Assembly (NCBI GenBank): GCA_026391735.1
Contig: JAPLDL010000011.1
Span: 128,211 to 192,210 of the forward strand
Length of the DNA stretch: 64,000 bases
DNA from: Bacteroidota bacterium
GTDB lineage: Bacteria > Bacteroidota > Bacteroidia > Bacteroidales > FEN-979
Reading direction: 5' to 3'
Below the pieces are notes generated by a model that was not told the origin of the DNA, ran no database searches, and saw only the letters and a list, made by a program, of their open reading frames with translations. A program made the translations under genes and the position numbers. Of this stretch, positions 49,330-58,551 are shown piece after piece (within the stretch, counting starts at the first letter, position 1; each line of letters starts with the position of its first letter).

Positions 49330-50421
49330 TTGAATAAAGATAAAACGGTACTTGTAGGATTGAGCGGAGGAGTTGATTCTTCCGTAGCTGCCTTTTTGTT
49401 AAAGCAGGAAGGGTATAAAGTCATTGGTGTGACGATGGCTATCTGGGATGGAAAAAAATTACCCCCGACTTCCGGTGGTAAACATGCATGTTACGGTCCT
49501 GATGAGGAAGAAGAGATCAGGGAAGCCAGGGAAATAGCCGGGCTCCTGAACATCCCGTTTGAGGTTTTTGATTGTTCGGGGGAATATAAAACAGCGGTCC
49601 TGGATTACTTCAGAAATGAATATTATGCAGGAAGGACACCGAATCCTTGTATCCAGTGCAATCAGCATATAAAATTCGGTCTGCTTCCTGCAATGGCTGA
49701 GAAGCAGGGATTTGCCTATGATTTTTTTGCTACCGGGCATTATGCCAGGGTTGAGAGGGAAACCGCCACAGGCAGGTTTTTATTAAAAAAGGGAGTGGAT
49801 CAGAAAAAGGACCAGACCTATTTTATTTACCGTCTTACCCAGCAGCAGTTGGCCAAGGCGTTGCTCCCGATCGGTAATTACACCAAAACGAAGATCAAGG
49901 AAATTGCAAAGGAAGCGGGATTGCCTGTATATGATAAGGAAGAGAGCCAGGATTTTTACAGTGGAAATTATAAAGACCTCCTGGAACAGGAAGCCGCTGA
50001 GGGAAACATCGTTCACACCAGCGGTAAGGTTCTCGGAAAGCATAACGGGATCTGGAATTACACTATTGGGCAGAGGAAAGGCATGGGTATAGCCTGGTCG
50101 GAGCCACTGTATGTGATCAGGATTGAAAAAGAAACAAATACCGTCGTGGTGGGAAACCGTGAGGAGACGTTCAATACCAGTTTTCTCGTGAATGACCTGA
50201 ACTGGATCGGGATTGAAGGACTCAAGGACCCAATAGATGTGAGCATTAAGATCCGTTCGGCCCAAAAGGAAAAAGATGCACTCATTGAACCCTTGGGTGA
50301 AGGTATGATCAAAGCCACATTTTTTCATCCGAATGATTCCATAACTCCCGGCCAGAGCGCTGTGTTTTACAAAGGGGATATAGTGCTTGGCGGGGGGATA
50401 ATAAAAAACGTGATAGCGTGA
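49330..50421 (+). CDS. mnmA: tRNA 2-thiouridine(34) synthase
   Basis: VLVGLSGGVDSSVAAFLLKQEGYKVIGVTM; GRTPNPCIQCNQHIKFG; FFATGHYARV; TSGKVLGKHNGIWNYTIGQRKGMGI; TTG start. Confidence 0.96.
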   Translation: MNKDKTVLVGLSGGVDSSVAAFLLKQEGYKVIGVTMAIWDGKKLPPTSGGKHACYGPDEEEEIREAREIAGLLNIPFEVFDCSGEYKTAVLDYFRNEYYAGRTPNPCIQCNQHIKFGLLPAMAEKQGFAYDFFATGHYARVERETATGRFLLKKGVDQKKDQTYFIYRLTQQQLAKALLPIGNYTKTKIKEIAKEAGLPVYDKEESQDFYSGNYKDLLEQEAAEGNIVHTSGKVLGKHNGIWNYTIGQRKGMGIAWSEPLYVIRIEKETNTVVVGNREETFNTSFLVNDLNWIGIEGLKDPIDVSIKIRSAQKEKDALIEPLGEGMIKATFFHPNDSITPGQSAVFYKGDIVLGGGIIKNVIA

Positions 50422-50445
50422 TGAACATCTAAAAAAATTAAACAA

Positions 50446-52227
50446 ATGATAAAGCGAGTTCTGATTTATGCAGTATTGGTAGGTATTACTCTTCCCGGGT
50501 TTGCGCAGAAGGGTGGAGTGACTGCCAGGGATCTGAAGGATTATGTTTATTTTCTGGCTTCTGATTCTCTGAAAGGAAGGAAACCCGGCACTCCTGAGAT
50601 GAATGTGGCGGCAAAATATATCCTTGAACATTTTAAGGCAGCCGGGCTTAAACCTATGGCTGATAACGGGTTTCAGTATTTTGACATTGTCACCGACGTT
50701 ACCCTTGGAACCGAAAACAAGATATCTCTCGATGGTTATGATGCGTCATTCAGGAAGGAATTCATCCCGCTGGCATACTCTTCCAGCGGAGAAGTAAAGG
50801 CTGATGTGGTTTTTGCCGGATATGGTTTCGACCTGGATCTCGACAGCCTGAAATGGAGCGATTATTCAGGGATTGACGTGAAAGGCAAGTGGGTGATGGT
50901 TTTCAGGGCCGATCCTGAGCTCGATAAAACCGACAGCAAATTCATCCCGTTCAGTGATGCCCGCAGCAAAGTTCTTACAGCAAAGGACAAAGGAGCTGCC
51001 GGGGTCCTGCTTGTCACACCCAGAGGGCTCGACAAGGATGATAAGCTAATGGCTGTTGTCGTGGAGAACAACGAAGTAACCAGCGGCATCCCGGTGATCA
51101 ATATAAAGCATGAGCTTGCCGACCGCATTCTGGCTGCAAAAGGGTTTTCGGCCGACAGCCTGGAACGCCTGATCAATGCAAAACAAAAACCGCATAGTTT
51201 TGAAACCGGCACCCTTGTCAATGGAAAGGTTGATGTGGTTCAGAAGCATGCAAAAACTGCCAATGTGGTTGCCTTGCTTGAAGGCAGCGACCCTGTTTTA
51301 AAAGACGAATATCTCGTGATCGGAGGCCATTACGATCATCTGGGTTTCGGCGGACCGGGTTCGGGTTCAAGGGTGCCTGATACGAATGCCATTCATAACG
51401 GGGCCGACGATAACGCTTCGGGAACTGCGATGGTGATGGAACTTGCAAAGGCCCTGGGTCCCCAGAAAACAAAACTCAAACGAAGCATTTTATTTATCGC
51501 ATTCTCGGGTGAAGAAATGGGACTGCTCGGATCCAAATATTTCGTGAACAACCCGGTTGCTGACCTTAAAAAGATCAAAGCCATGTTCAATTTCGATATG
51601 GTGGGCCGCTTTGATAAGGAAAAGAACTCCATTTCGATCAGCGGGACAGGGACATCCGCAGAAGGAGACAGTATTTTAAGGGTTTTTGAAAAAGGACTCA
51701 CGTTTATGGTAACCCATTCCCCCGATGGTTATGGTCCTTCGGATCATGCTTCATTTTATTCCTCAAACATACCGGTATTCTTCTTTACAACCGGGGTTCA
51801 CATGGATTACCACACGCCTGCCGATGATGCTGGGAAGCTGGATTACAACGCTGAAAAGAAGATCTGTGATTTCAGTGTTAACCTCATCTCGGATATTGAC
51901 AACCTGAAGAAAGACCTTACGTTTAAGGAATCAGGTAAAAAGGAAAACGCCGGCCGAAGCGGCCGCCGGCTTAAAGTGACTCTTGGCATCATGCCCGATT
52001 TTGCCGGGTCTGAGAAAAAAGGACTGAGGGTTGACGGGGTCACAAAAGACGGACCGGCCTATAAGGGAGGAATGCTCAAAGGTGATATAATCATTTCGGT
52101 CCACGGCATGAAAGTCGAAAATATCTACGACTACATGGCACGCCTGAATAAACTGAAACAGGGCATGACAGTAAACGTGGAAGTACTCAGGAACGGGAAA
52201 GTCGAGATATTGATAATACAGTTGTAA
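50446..52227 (+). CDS. M28 family aminopeptidase with PA and C-terminal PDZ domains
   Basis: LVIGGHYDHLGFGGPGSGSR...NGADDNASGTAMVMELA...LFIAFSGEEMGLLGSKYFV...FNFDMVGR...PSDHASFY; C-terminal GLRVDGVTKDGPAYKGGMLKGDIIISVHG. Confidence 0.93.
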   Translation: MIKRVLIYAVLVGITLPGFAQKGGVTARDLKDYVYFLASDSLKGRKPGTPEMNVAAKYILEHFKAAGLKPMADNGFQYFDIVTDVTLGTENKISLDGYDASFRKEFIPLAYSSSGEVKADVVFAGYGFDLDLDSLKWSDYSGIDVKGKWVMVFRADPELDKTDSKFIPFSDARSKVLTAKDKGAAGVLLVTPRGLDKDDKLMAVVVENNEVTSGIPVINIKHELADRILAAKGFSADSLERLINAKQKPHSFETGTLVNGKVDVVQKHAKTANVVALLEGSDPVLKDEYLVIGGHYDHLGFGGPGSGSRVPDTNAIHNGADDNASGTAMVMELAKALGPQKTKLKRSILFIAFSGEEMGLLGSKYFVNNPVADLKKIKAMFNFDMVGRFDKEKNSISISGTGTSAEGDSILRVFEKGLTFMVTHSPDGYGPSDHASFYSSNIPVFFFTTGVHMDYHTPADDAGKLDYNAEKKICDFSVNLISDIDNLKKDLTFKESGKKENAGRSGRRLKVTLGIMPDFAGSEKKGLRVDGVTKDGPAYKGGMLKGDIIISVHGMKVENIYDYMARLNKLKQGMTVNVEVLRNGKVEILIIQL

Positions 52228-52229
52228 CC

Positions 52230-52354
52230 AGTGATAAGTGAATAGTGAAGGTTATCAGTGAACGGTATCCAGTTATCCAGTTATCCAGTCATCCAGTCAT
52301 CCAGTCATCCAGTTATCCAGTCATCCAGTCATCCAGTCATCCAGTCATCCAGTT
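52230..52354. repeat. degenerate AGTGANN heptamers followed by 11 copies of the 8-mer ATCCAGTY
   Basis: agtgata|agtgaat|agtgaag|gttatc|agtgaac|ggt then ATCCAGTY x11 at 52267-52354 (Y = T,T,C,C,C,T,C,C,C,C,T). Confidence 0.97.
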
Positions 52355-52370
52355 ACTTAAAGACTAAATT

Positions 52371-52772
52371 ATGGACTACGAACAGATCTTTAACGAAGCC
52401 TTCGCACTGAAGTTCATCAAATTCTGCATGGTTGGCTTTTCAGGAGTTTTCGTTGATTTCGGGATCACTTTCATCTGCAAGGAATTTCTGAAGATTCAGA
52501 AATATATCTCCAATGCGATAGGGTTTACCATTGCCGCCACAACGAATTATTTTATGAACCGGATGTGGACCTTTCATAGTCATAATCCTGAAATAGGGCT
52601 GGAATTCACCAGGTTTTTCCTAATCGCACTCATCGGACTGGGGATTAACCTGGTTATCATATGGACCCTGACGGGAAAATTCAGGGTGAACTTTTATGTT
52701 TCCAAGCTGGCAGCCACTATTCTGGTGACTATCTGGAACTTTATGATCAATGCTTATTTTACTTTTGCCTGA
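52371..52772 (+). CDS. GtrA-family membrane protein
   Basis: FIKFCMVGFSGVFVDFGITFICKEFL...ISNAIGFTIAATTNYFMNRMWTFHSH...FRVNFYVSKLAATILVTIWNFMINAYFTF. Confidence 0.88.
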   Translation: MDYEQIFNEAFALKFIKFCMVGFSGVFVDFGITFICKEFLKIQKYISNAIGFTIAATTNYFMNRMWTFHSHNPEIGLEFTRFFLIALIGLGINLVIIWTLTGKFRVNFYVSKLAATILVTIWNFMINAYFTFA

Positions 52773-52775
52773 GAT

Positions 52776-53783
52776 CTATTCATCGTCGTCATCATCGGCA
52801 ACGACTTCTTTCTGATCTGGTTTAGGTTTTGCTTCCTGGTCTTTTTTATTGTCAGCGGATGGCTTCGCCGGTGCAGCAAACATCGGGTCAGAAGCGTAGG
52901 TTTTTGTCATATCTGACGGGATGACGATGATAAAGTCGGCTTTCCCCTCATTGGATTTTTGAAGTTCCGACAGGTCTTCCTGTTCGACGCAGGTTACTGT
53001 AATCATTACAGGTGTGGAAGAGCCACGTTTCAGGTATTGCTGGGCCATCCAAAAAATGCCTTCATGATTTTCACTGTGGTACGAGCCGTTAAAATGCAGG
53101 AAGATCGTGCTGTCGACCAGGGCGTTTTTAAGCATAAACCAAGCCATGGTGGCATCTTTAAGCGCCTGTGCCCTGGCCAGGTTGTCGCCCATATGGGCCA
53201 TGCCCTGGGCAGCCTGGGTAATGTTTTTATAACAGTTTAAGGATGAATCATAGGGTATTGGCAGAGGGGCAATCAGCCCTCGCTCATTAGCCATTATATT
53301 GTCAAGCCCTTCAAATCCTTTGATATTGACAACTGCGGCAAACCTCCGGGGAACACTGGTTGCAACAAACCTTATCCGGTTCTCCCTTGCAAATTCAACC
53401 AGTGGCGAATAATCCGTTTTATAATTAGACCACAATTTTGCTTCTGCATCAAAATCTTTTTTCCGGATGATCTGTCTTGTAACATACTCATTAAGCAACA
53501 ACTGGTTGTCGGTTTCAAACATTTCGGCGCCCAGGACAAGCCTCTTCCCCTGTACATTGAGCAGATCCTTGGCAAGCTGCAGTTCCAGCCAATGGCATAT
53601 CGGATTATCATGCAATTCCCCGAATAAGACAAAATCGGAAGTTCTGGCTGCTTTGACAATGTCTTGATAACCTGCCGAACGGCCTTTTGATGTGAATACT
53701 TTATATGCAGGTTTGCCGGAACCAAATGTCGATGCAAAGACCCCGGTAAGCAATATGCAGATGATGATGAATGATTTTTTCAT
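52776..53783 (-). CDS. ChaN-family protein
   Basis: SDFVLFGELHDNPICHWLELQLAKDLL...RLVLGAEMFETDNQLLLNEY; start at MKKSFIIICILLTGVF; acidic tail VVADDDDDE. Confidence 0.85.
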   Translation of the reverse strand: MKKSFIIICILLTGVFASTFGSGKPAYKVFTSKGRSAGYQDIVKAARTSDFVLFGELHDNPICHWLELQLAKDLLNVQGKRLVLGAEMFETDNQLLLNEYVTRQIIRKKDFDAEAKLWSNYKTDYSPLVEFARENRIRFVATSVPRRFAAVVNIKGFEGLDNIMANERGLIAPLPIPYDSSLNCYKNITQAAQGMAHMGDNLARAQALKDATMAWFMLKNALVDSTIFLHFNGSYHSENHEGIFWMAQQYLKRGSSTPVMITVTCVEQEDLSELQKSNEGKADFIIVIPSDMTKTYASDPMFAAPAKPSADNKKDQEAKPKPDQKEVVADDDDDE

Positions 53784-53805
53784 GCCTGGTTTAAATTTGT
53801 TTCTG

Positions 53806-55539
53806 TCAGTCATTTGAATGCAGCTCTTCCTCCACTGATCCGGGGAGGCTATTGTCGGGCTGGGAATATTTCCCGGCAAGGATCCCGGCATACTTTTCCG
53901 TGTCCTTCAGTACACCAACAGCATCATTAAGCACGGGATCAGTTTTCAGTGAGCCGATGATCTTTCCTTTTTGAAAATAATACCTTGCAAGAATATCCAT
54001 TTTCAGCAATTCGTGAACCTGGTCCCTGTATTTATTAAGGTCACCCTTTTTATCATTATCCATGCTGGTTTGTAGAAGGTCGAGTTCCCCTTTGATGGCA
54101 TCGTAATACTTTTCCTTTTTAGCTTCCTTTCTTAGTTTCTCCAATGCGATTTCACTGCGGGTAATATATTTGAATTCCTTGTCTTTTAAAAAATTAAGAA
54201 AGTCGCTATAGATGCTGTCGGTGATCTCGAACTGGTCGGGAGGCAAAATAGCCGGGTGTGAACGTTCAAACAGTGTACCGTAATCGAAAATCAGGAATTT
54301 GTTATATAATGCGAGGGCAATGTTGCTGATCTTACGTTCGCTGGCTTTTACATCGGGACTTATACCTCCCCCGTCATAGACTTTACGTCCGTGTTTCGTT
54401 TTGAATTCTCTGATAAGGGAATCGGGGATCTTGTCAAAGGAACCCTGTTTGTTTTTATGAGAATAGTCAATAGCCTGGATACAGCGGCCGCTCGGGATAT
54501 AATATTTGGCCACAGTGATCTTCATCTGTGCATTGTAGCTCAGGGGTACAACATTTTGCACCAGGCCTTTTCCAAAGGTACGCTGACCCAAAACAACTCC
54601 GCGGTCCAGATCCTGGATGGAGCCTGCCAGGATCTCCGAAGCAGAAGCGCTCTGGCTGTCGACCAGGATCACGATCGGGATTTCAAGGTCAAGAGGGGCG
54701 GAAGAAGTATAATGCACCTGGTTCTTGTCGGCTTTCTGCCCTTTGGTAGAGACGATCTCCAGTCCTTTCTCAACAAATAGGTTGGCTATGTCCACTGCTT
54801 CATTAAGAAGGCCCCCGCCGTTTCCTCTGATGTCGATGATCAGCCCTTTAAGTTTGTTGTTTTCCTTAAGCGTAATGAATGATTGTCGGAACTCCCTGGA
54901 GGCGTTCTGGGTGAAGCCGGTAAGTTTGATGTAGGCAATACCATCCGTCAAGGTTCCTGCGTAGGGAACATTGTCAATTTTAATGTTTTCACGGACAATT
55001 GTTTTAATCAGGGTATCCGAAAGATTTTTGCGTTCAATAACCAGGTTAACCTGTGTGCCGGCCTGGCCTTTAAGAACGGTGCTGACCTCGTCATAAGTCT
55101 TGTTAATGGCAGCCTGTCCATTGATCCTGATGATCTTATCGCCTGCTTTCAGTCCGGCTTTTTGGGCCGGTGAACCTTCATAGGGTTCCGAAATTACCAC
55201 GTATTTCCCCTGCTGGTGAATTAATGCCCCTATCCCTCCATATTGTCCGGTTGTTATAAACCTGTAATCTTCAACCTGGTTTTCGGGAATGAAATTAGTG
55301 TATGGGTCAAGTGATTCAAGCATTGCATCAATACCCGTCTGGGTAAGCTGTCCGGGATTGATCACATCAACATAATCGGTACTGAGCTCCTTTATCAAGC
55401 TGGAATAAATATCCAGATTTTTCAAAAGTTCAAACCCGATGCCCGGGGTATTTTCACCTGACTGGGCTTTTTCCTGGGCAAATACAGAAAAACTTATTCC
55501 CGTTAAAACTATTAGAATAAAAACTTTCAATCTTGTCAT
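53806..55539 (-). CDS. S41 family C-terminal processing peptidase
   Basis: Signal peptide; PDZ (SPAQKAGLKAGDKIIRINGQ); GNGGGLLNEAVDIANLFV; VDSQSASASEILAGSIQDLDRGVVLGQRTFGKGLVQ. Confidence 0.94.
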   Translation of the reverse strand: MTRLKVFILIVLTGISFSVFAQEKAQSGENTPGIGFELLKNLDIYSSLIKELSTDYVDVINPGQLTQTGIDAMLESLDPYTNFIPENQVEDYRFITTGQYGGIGALIHQQGKYVVISEPYEGSPAQKAGLKAGDKIIRINGQAAINKTYDEVSTVLKGQAGTQVNLVIERKNLSDTLIKTIVRENIKIDNVPYAGTLTDGIAYIKLTGFTQNASREFRQSFITLKENNKLKGLIIDIRGNGGGLLNEAVDIANLFVEKGLEIVSTKGQKADKNQVHYTSSAPLDLEIPIVILVDSQSASASEILAGSIQDLDRGVVLGQRTFGKGLVQNVVPLSYNAQMKITVAKYYIPSGRCIQAIDYSHKNKQGSFDKIPDSLIREFKTKHGRKVYDGGGISPDVKASERKISNIALALYNKFLIFDYGTLFERSHPAILPPDQFEITDSIYSDFLNFLKDKEFKYITRSEIALEKLRKEAKKEKYYDAIKGELDLLQTSMDNDKKGDLNKYRDQVHELLKMDILARYYFQKGKIIGSLKTDPVLNDAVGVLKDTEKYAGILAGKYSQPDNSLPGSVEEELHSND

Positions 55540-55574
55540 AATTTACTTTTTCTTTTCTCTTAATGCTTTCTTTA

Positions 55575-55623
55575 CACCGATCACCGGTTCCCGGCTCCCT
55601 GTTCCCGGTTTAAGGTACCGGAT
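55575..55623. repeat. heptamer array, minus-strand unit CGGGANN
   Basis: Reverse strand CCGGTAC|CTTAAAC|CGGGAAC|AGGGAGC|CGGGAAC|CGGTGAT|CGGTG; runs across the yidD stop codon (minus strand). Confidence 0.7.
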
Positions 55624-55831
55624 CATAACCTTGTCCTCCCCAGGGATGACAACGGCCCAAACGGCGCAAGGTCATCCATCCTCCTTTAAAAGGTCCGTGC
55701 TTACGAATAGCTTCTATTCCATATTCAGAGCAGCTTGGCGTAAAACGGCAGGAGGGCATAAGGTAGGGTGAAATCGCTCCCTGGTAAAACCTTATAAGAA
55801 GAATGAAAAATCCGCTAACAATCCTTTTCAC
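55610..55831 (-). CDS. yidD: membrane protein insertion efficiency factor
   Basis: [63 protein letters not shown]. Confidence 0.95.
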   Translation of the reverse strand: MKRIVSGFFILLIRFYQGAISPYLMPSCRFTPSCSEYGIEAIRKHGPFKGGWMTLRRLGRCHPWGGQGYDPVP

Positions 55832-56204
55832 ACTCTTCTTTTAAACGGCGTAAAAGTAAGATTATTTTATCATGTATTGACCTGTAAGTCAGGATTTCTT
55901 TAGATGTATAGGTAAGGCAGAACACAAGGTTTGGCAAACCGGGCGGCGGATCAGTATAAAGGATGGATTTGTTTAGACGGTATGCTTCCCTGAGCCGGCG
56001 CCGGATTATATTACGGTTGACCGATTTCCTTTGGACGGCTTTCGGGACGCTAATCATAACCTGGCAAAATGGCCCGGTCTTTTCATGAATTTTCATCCAG
56101 GTAATTTTCAATGGCTGATTTGAGAAAACCCTGCCCCTCTCGAACAGGCTCCTGATAAACCTTAATTCATGCAGCCGTTCGTTTTTTGAGAATGTAAGAG
56201 GCAT
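55815..56204 (-). CDS. rnpA: ribonuclease P protein component
   Basis: [33 protein letters not shown]...[31 protein letters not shown]. Confidence 0.93.
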   Translation of the reverse strand: MPLTFSKNERLHELRFIRSLFERGRVFSNQPLKITWMKIHEKTGPFCQVMISVPKAVQRKSVNRNIIRRRLREAYRLNKSILYTDPPPGLPNLVFCLTYTSKEILTYRSIHDKIILLLRRLKEECEKDC

Positions 56205-56226
56205 GTTCCGGAGGGTTTATCAGAAA

Positions 56227-56257
56227 ACCGGCAGTCGGCAATCTGCTGTCGGCATCT
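56227..56257. repeat. short heptamer array, minus-strand unit GCCGANN
   Basis: Reverse strand GCCGACA|GCAGATT|GCCGACT|GCCGGTT, just 3' of the hemD stop codon. Confidence 0.6.
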
Positions 56258-56267
56258 TTTTAAAGCA

Positions 56268-57059
56268 CTATTTTTTCCTGGCTTCTTTGGTAAGGAATTG
56301 TTCAATTGCGCTGGTAATGGAAGGAGCTTCTTTTGTTGGTGCTTCAATATCCAGTTGAAGCCCGGCTTCTTTCACAGCTTTGGCAACACTGGGACCCAGG
56401 GCGGCAATGATCATATTATCCTGTTTGAAATCGGGATAGTTTTTAAACAGGGATTTAATCCCTGAAGGGCTGAAAAAAACAATCATGTCGAATTTAGTGA
56501 TGTCCGTATCGGACATGTCACGGGCCAGGGTGCGGTAAATAATGGCTTTTTTATAAACGACTTTGCTTTCTTCAAGCATTTTGGGTACATCCTGCTTGTG
56601 GACATCTGAACAGGGAAGGAGGAATTTTTCGTTTTTGTGCTTCTTGATCAGGTCGACAAATAAGGAAAAATTTTCCTTGCTGTGGAAAATCTTTCTCTTC
56701 CTGAACTGGACATATTTCTGAAGATAATACGCAGTTGATTCTGAAATACTGAAATATTTCATTGTTTCAGGAACCTCGATACGCATTTCCTTGCAGATCC
56801 GGAAGAAATGATCCACGGCATTTTTTGATGTGAAGATAATTGCCGAATAATCAAGGATGTTGATCCTGTCTTTCCTGAATTCTTTTGCAGGAACTCCTTC
56901 AATCCGGATTAATTGACGGAAAGTAAAGTTGACACAAAATTTTCGTCCAATCTCTCCATACGGAGATTTTTCAAAATCGGAGGGCTGGGGCTGAGAAACA
57001 AGGATATTCCTGATCTTCAATTTCAAAGGTGTGTTTAGTCTGACAATCAATGAAATCAA
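56268..57059 (-). CDS. hemD: uroporphyrinogen-III synthase
   Basis: ILVSQPQPSDFEKSPYGEI; DYSAIIFTSKNAVDHFFRIC; MIVFFSPSGIKSLFKNYPDFKQDNMIIAALGPSVAKAVKEAGLQLDIEAPTKEAPSITSAIEQFL. Confidence 0.88.
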   Translation of the reverse strand: MISLIVRLNTPLKLKIRNILVSQPQPSDFEKSPYGEIGRKFCVNFTFRQLIRIEGVPAKEFRKDRINILDYSAIIFTSKNAVDHFFRICKEMRIEVPETMKYFSISESTAYYLQKYVQFRKRKIFHSKENFSLFVDLIKKHKNEKFLLPCSDVHKQDVPKMLEESKVVYKKAIIYRTLARDMSDTDITKFDMIVFFSPSGIKSLFKNYPDFKQDNMIIAALGPSVAKAVKEAGLQLDIEAPTKEAPSITSAIEQFLTKEARKK

Positions 57060-57844
57060 AAGCCCTTGTTGAAAAGGTAAAGCCCTTTAAGGATTACCAA
57101 GAGGGGCAGGATTTCGAGGCTGCAAAGATACACAAATAAAAATAAATAGGAAAACTTCTTCAATGAAATTCCGATAAAAAAACCTCTCATCACCCTAAAA
57201 AGGTATAATAATCCTGTCATAATCAATGTAATATACAATAGGATTTCTGACTGCAGGAATACAGTCAGGATTAAAAACGGTAGGAGCAGGAGACCGGTTA
57301 TAAATGAAAACGAAAGTATATTCTGAACGTAATCCTGGGTTACAGGCATCGTTTGAAATACCAGTCCGAGAACCCTGATGGCAGATATTTTCAAGGACCA
57401 GAAAACGATGTTCCCGGCAGCGCATGCTAGAAAAACCTGGTAGTGGGGGAAACGTGAAAGGATATCCGGGAACAGCAGTTTCAGCAAAAGGCTCAGAAGA
57501 AAGCTGAATGTAACGATATAAATAATTGAAAGCGCTATTGTGATACGTTCTTTAAAGAGGAGTCCTTCCTTGGTAAGGATATTCAGAAAGCGCTGGGAAA
57601 GAGGAGCATGGAAAATCTGTCTGAGCCGTTTGAAATAAAAGAAATGTGACCAGGCTGCAAGGATAAAGCAGGCAATAAATGAGAGGATGATCCAGTCGGA
57701 AGGGTAATGCTGATGTTCAATATTGCGGTTGCTGATCGCGTGCAGCTGGTGTTTGCTGAAAACAGAATTTGAGTATTGCAGACAAGGCCTGGATATACTT
57801 TGCAGGGTAAGTGTGGTATCCGTTGAATAAGTGGTGGATTTCAA
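57056..57844 (-). CDS. DUF4271-type membrane protein
   Basis: Multi-TM protein between hemD and a pseudouridine synthase; SDWIILSFIACFILAAWSHFFYFKRLRQIFHAPLSQRFLNILTKEGLLFKER; context typical for Bacteroidota. Confidence 0.75.
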   Translation of the reverse strand: MKSTTYSTDTTLTLQSISRPCLQYSNSVFSKHQLHAISNRNIEHQHYPSDWIILSFIACFILAAWSHFFYFKRLRQIFHAPLSQRFLNILTKEGLLFKERITIALSIIYIVTFSFLLSLLLKLLFPDILSRFPHYQVFLACAAGNIVFWSLKISAIRVLGLVFQTMPVTQDYVQNILSFSFITGLLLLPFLILTVFLQSEILLYITLIMTGLLYLFRVMRGFFIGISLKKFSYLFLFVYLCSLEILPLLVILKGLYLFNKGF

Positions 57845-58551
57845 TGCTCCGAAGTGTTGAACAGGTTTGTAAAATGATTCCAGAGCGTGTCGCCGGGCGG
57901 AGGTGCAATGATCTTTAGGGGTATTTGTTTTACAGGATGGAGAAAGGAGATAGACCTGGAATGCAGATGTATGGAACCGTCCTGATTTGACCTGGAATAC
58001 CCGTATTTAAGGTCGCCCCGAATTGGACATCCGATATAGGAAAGCTGAGCTCTGATCTGGTGGTGCCTGCCTGTGATCAGGTCGACCTCCAGAAGATAGT
58101 AATCTTTACTTTTGCCTATCACTGCATAGGAGAGTTCGGCAAGTTGTGTTTGTTTGTCAGCTTCTTTTCTGACAAAAGATTTGTTCTTTGATTCATCTCT
58201 CCACAGGTAATTGACAAGGTGGTCGTGTTGCTGAGGCGGCTGGGTTTTAACGACAGCCCAGTAGCTTTTATGAATTTTACCTGTCTTGAGCATTTCATTG
58301 AGGCGGCTCAGTGATTTTGAGGTTCTTGCGAAGATCACTGCCCCGCTTACCGGCCTGTCGATCCGATGCACAACACCCAGGAAAACGTCCCCGGGCTTGT
58401 CATACTTCAACTTAATATATGCCTTGATCTCCTCACTGAGTGGCTTATCACCGGTTTTATCCCCCTGCACGATCTCCGAAGGAAGTTTATTGACGACCAG
58501 GAGATGATTGTCTTCATACAATATGCGGTTCTCAATACTGCTCGCGTTCAT
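57841..58551 (-). CDS. RluA-family pseudouridine synthase
   Basis: [78 protein letters not shown]. Confidence 0.93.
   Translation of the reverse strand: MNASSIENRILYEDNHLLVVNKLPSEIVQGDKTGDKPLSEEIKAYIKLKYDKPGDVFLGVVHRIDRPVSGAVIFARTSKSLSRLNEMLKTGKIHKSYWAVVKTQPPQQHDHLVNYLWRDESKNKSFVRKEADKQTQLAELSYAVIGKSKDYYLLEVDLITGRHHQIRAQLSYIGCPIRGDLKYGYSRSNQDGSIHLHSRSISFLHPVKQIPLKIIAPPPGDTLWNHFTNLFNTSEH

Noticed and set aside
49783-50631. 282-aa ORF antisense to mnmA
   Set aside because: Overlaps a clearly conserved gene over most of its length; composition looks like non-coding reverse frame.
52267-52354. CRISPR-like array
   Set aside because: Units are contiguous 8-mers with no spacers and no cas genes nearby; it is a simple tandem repeat.
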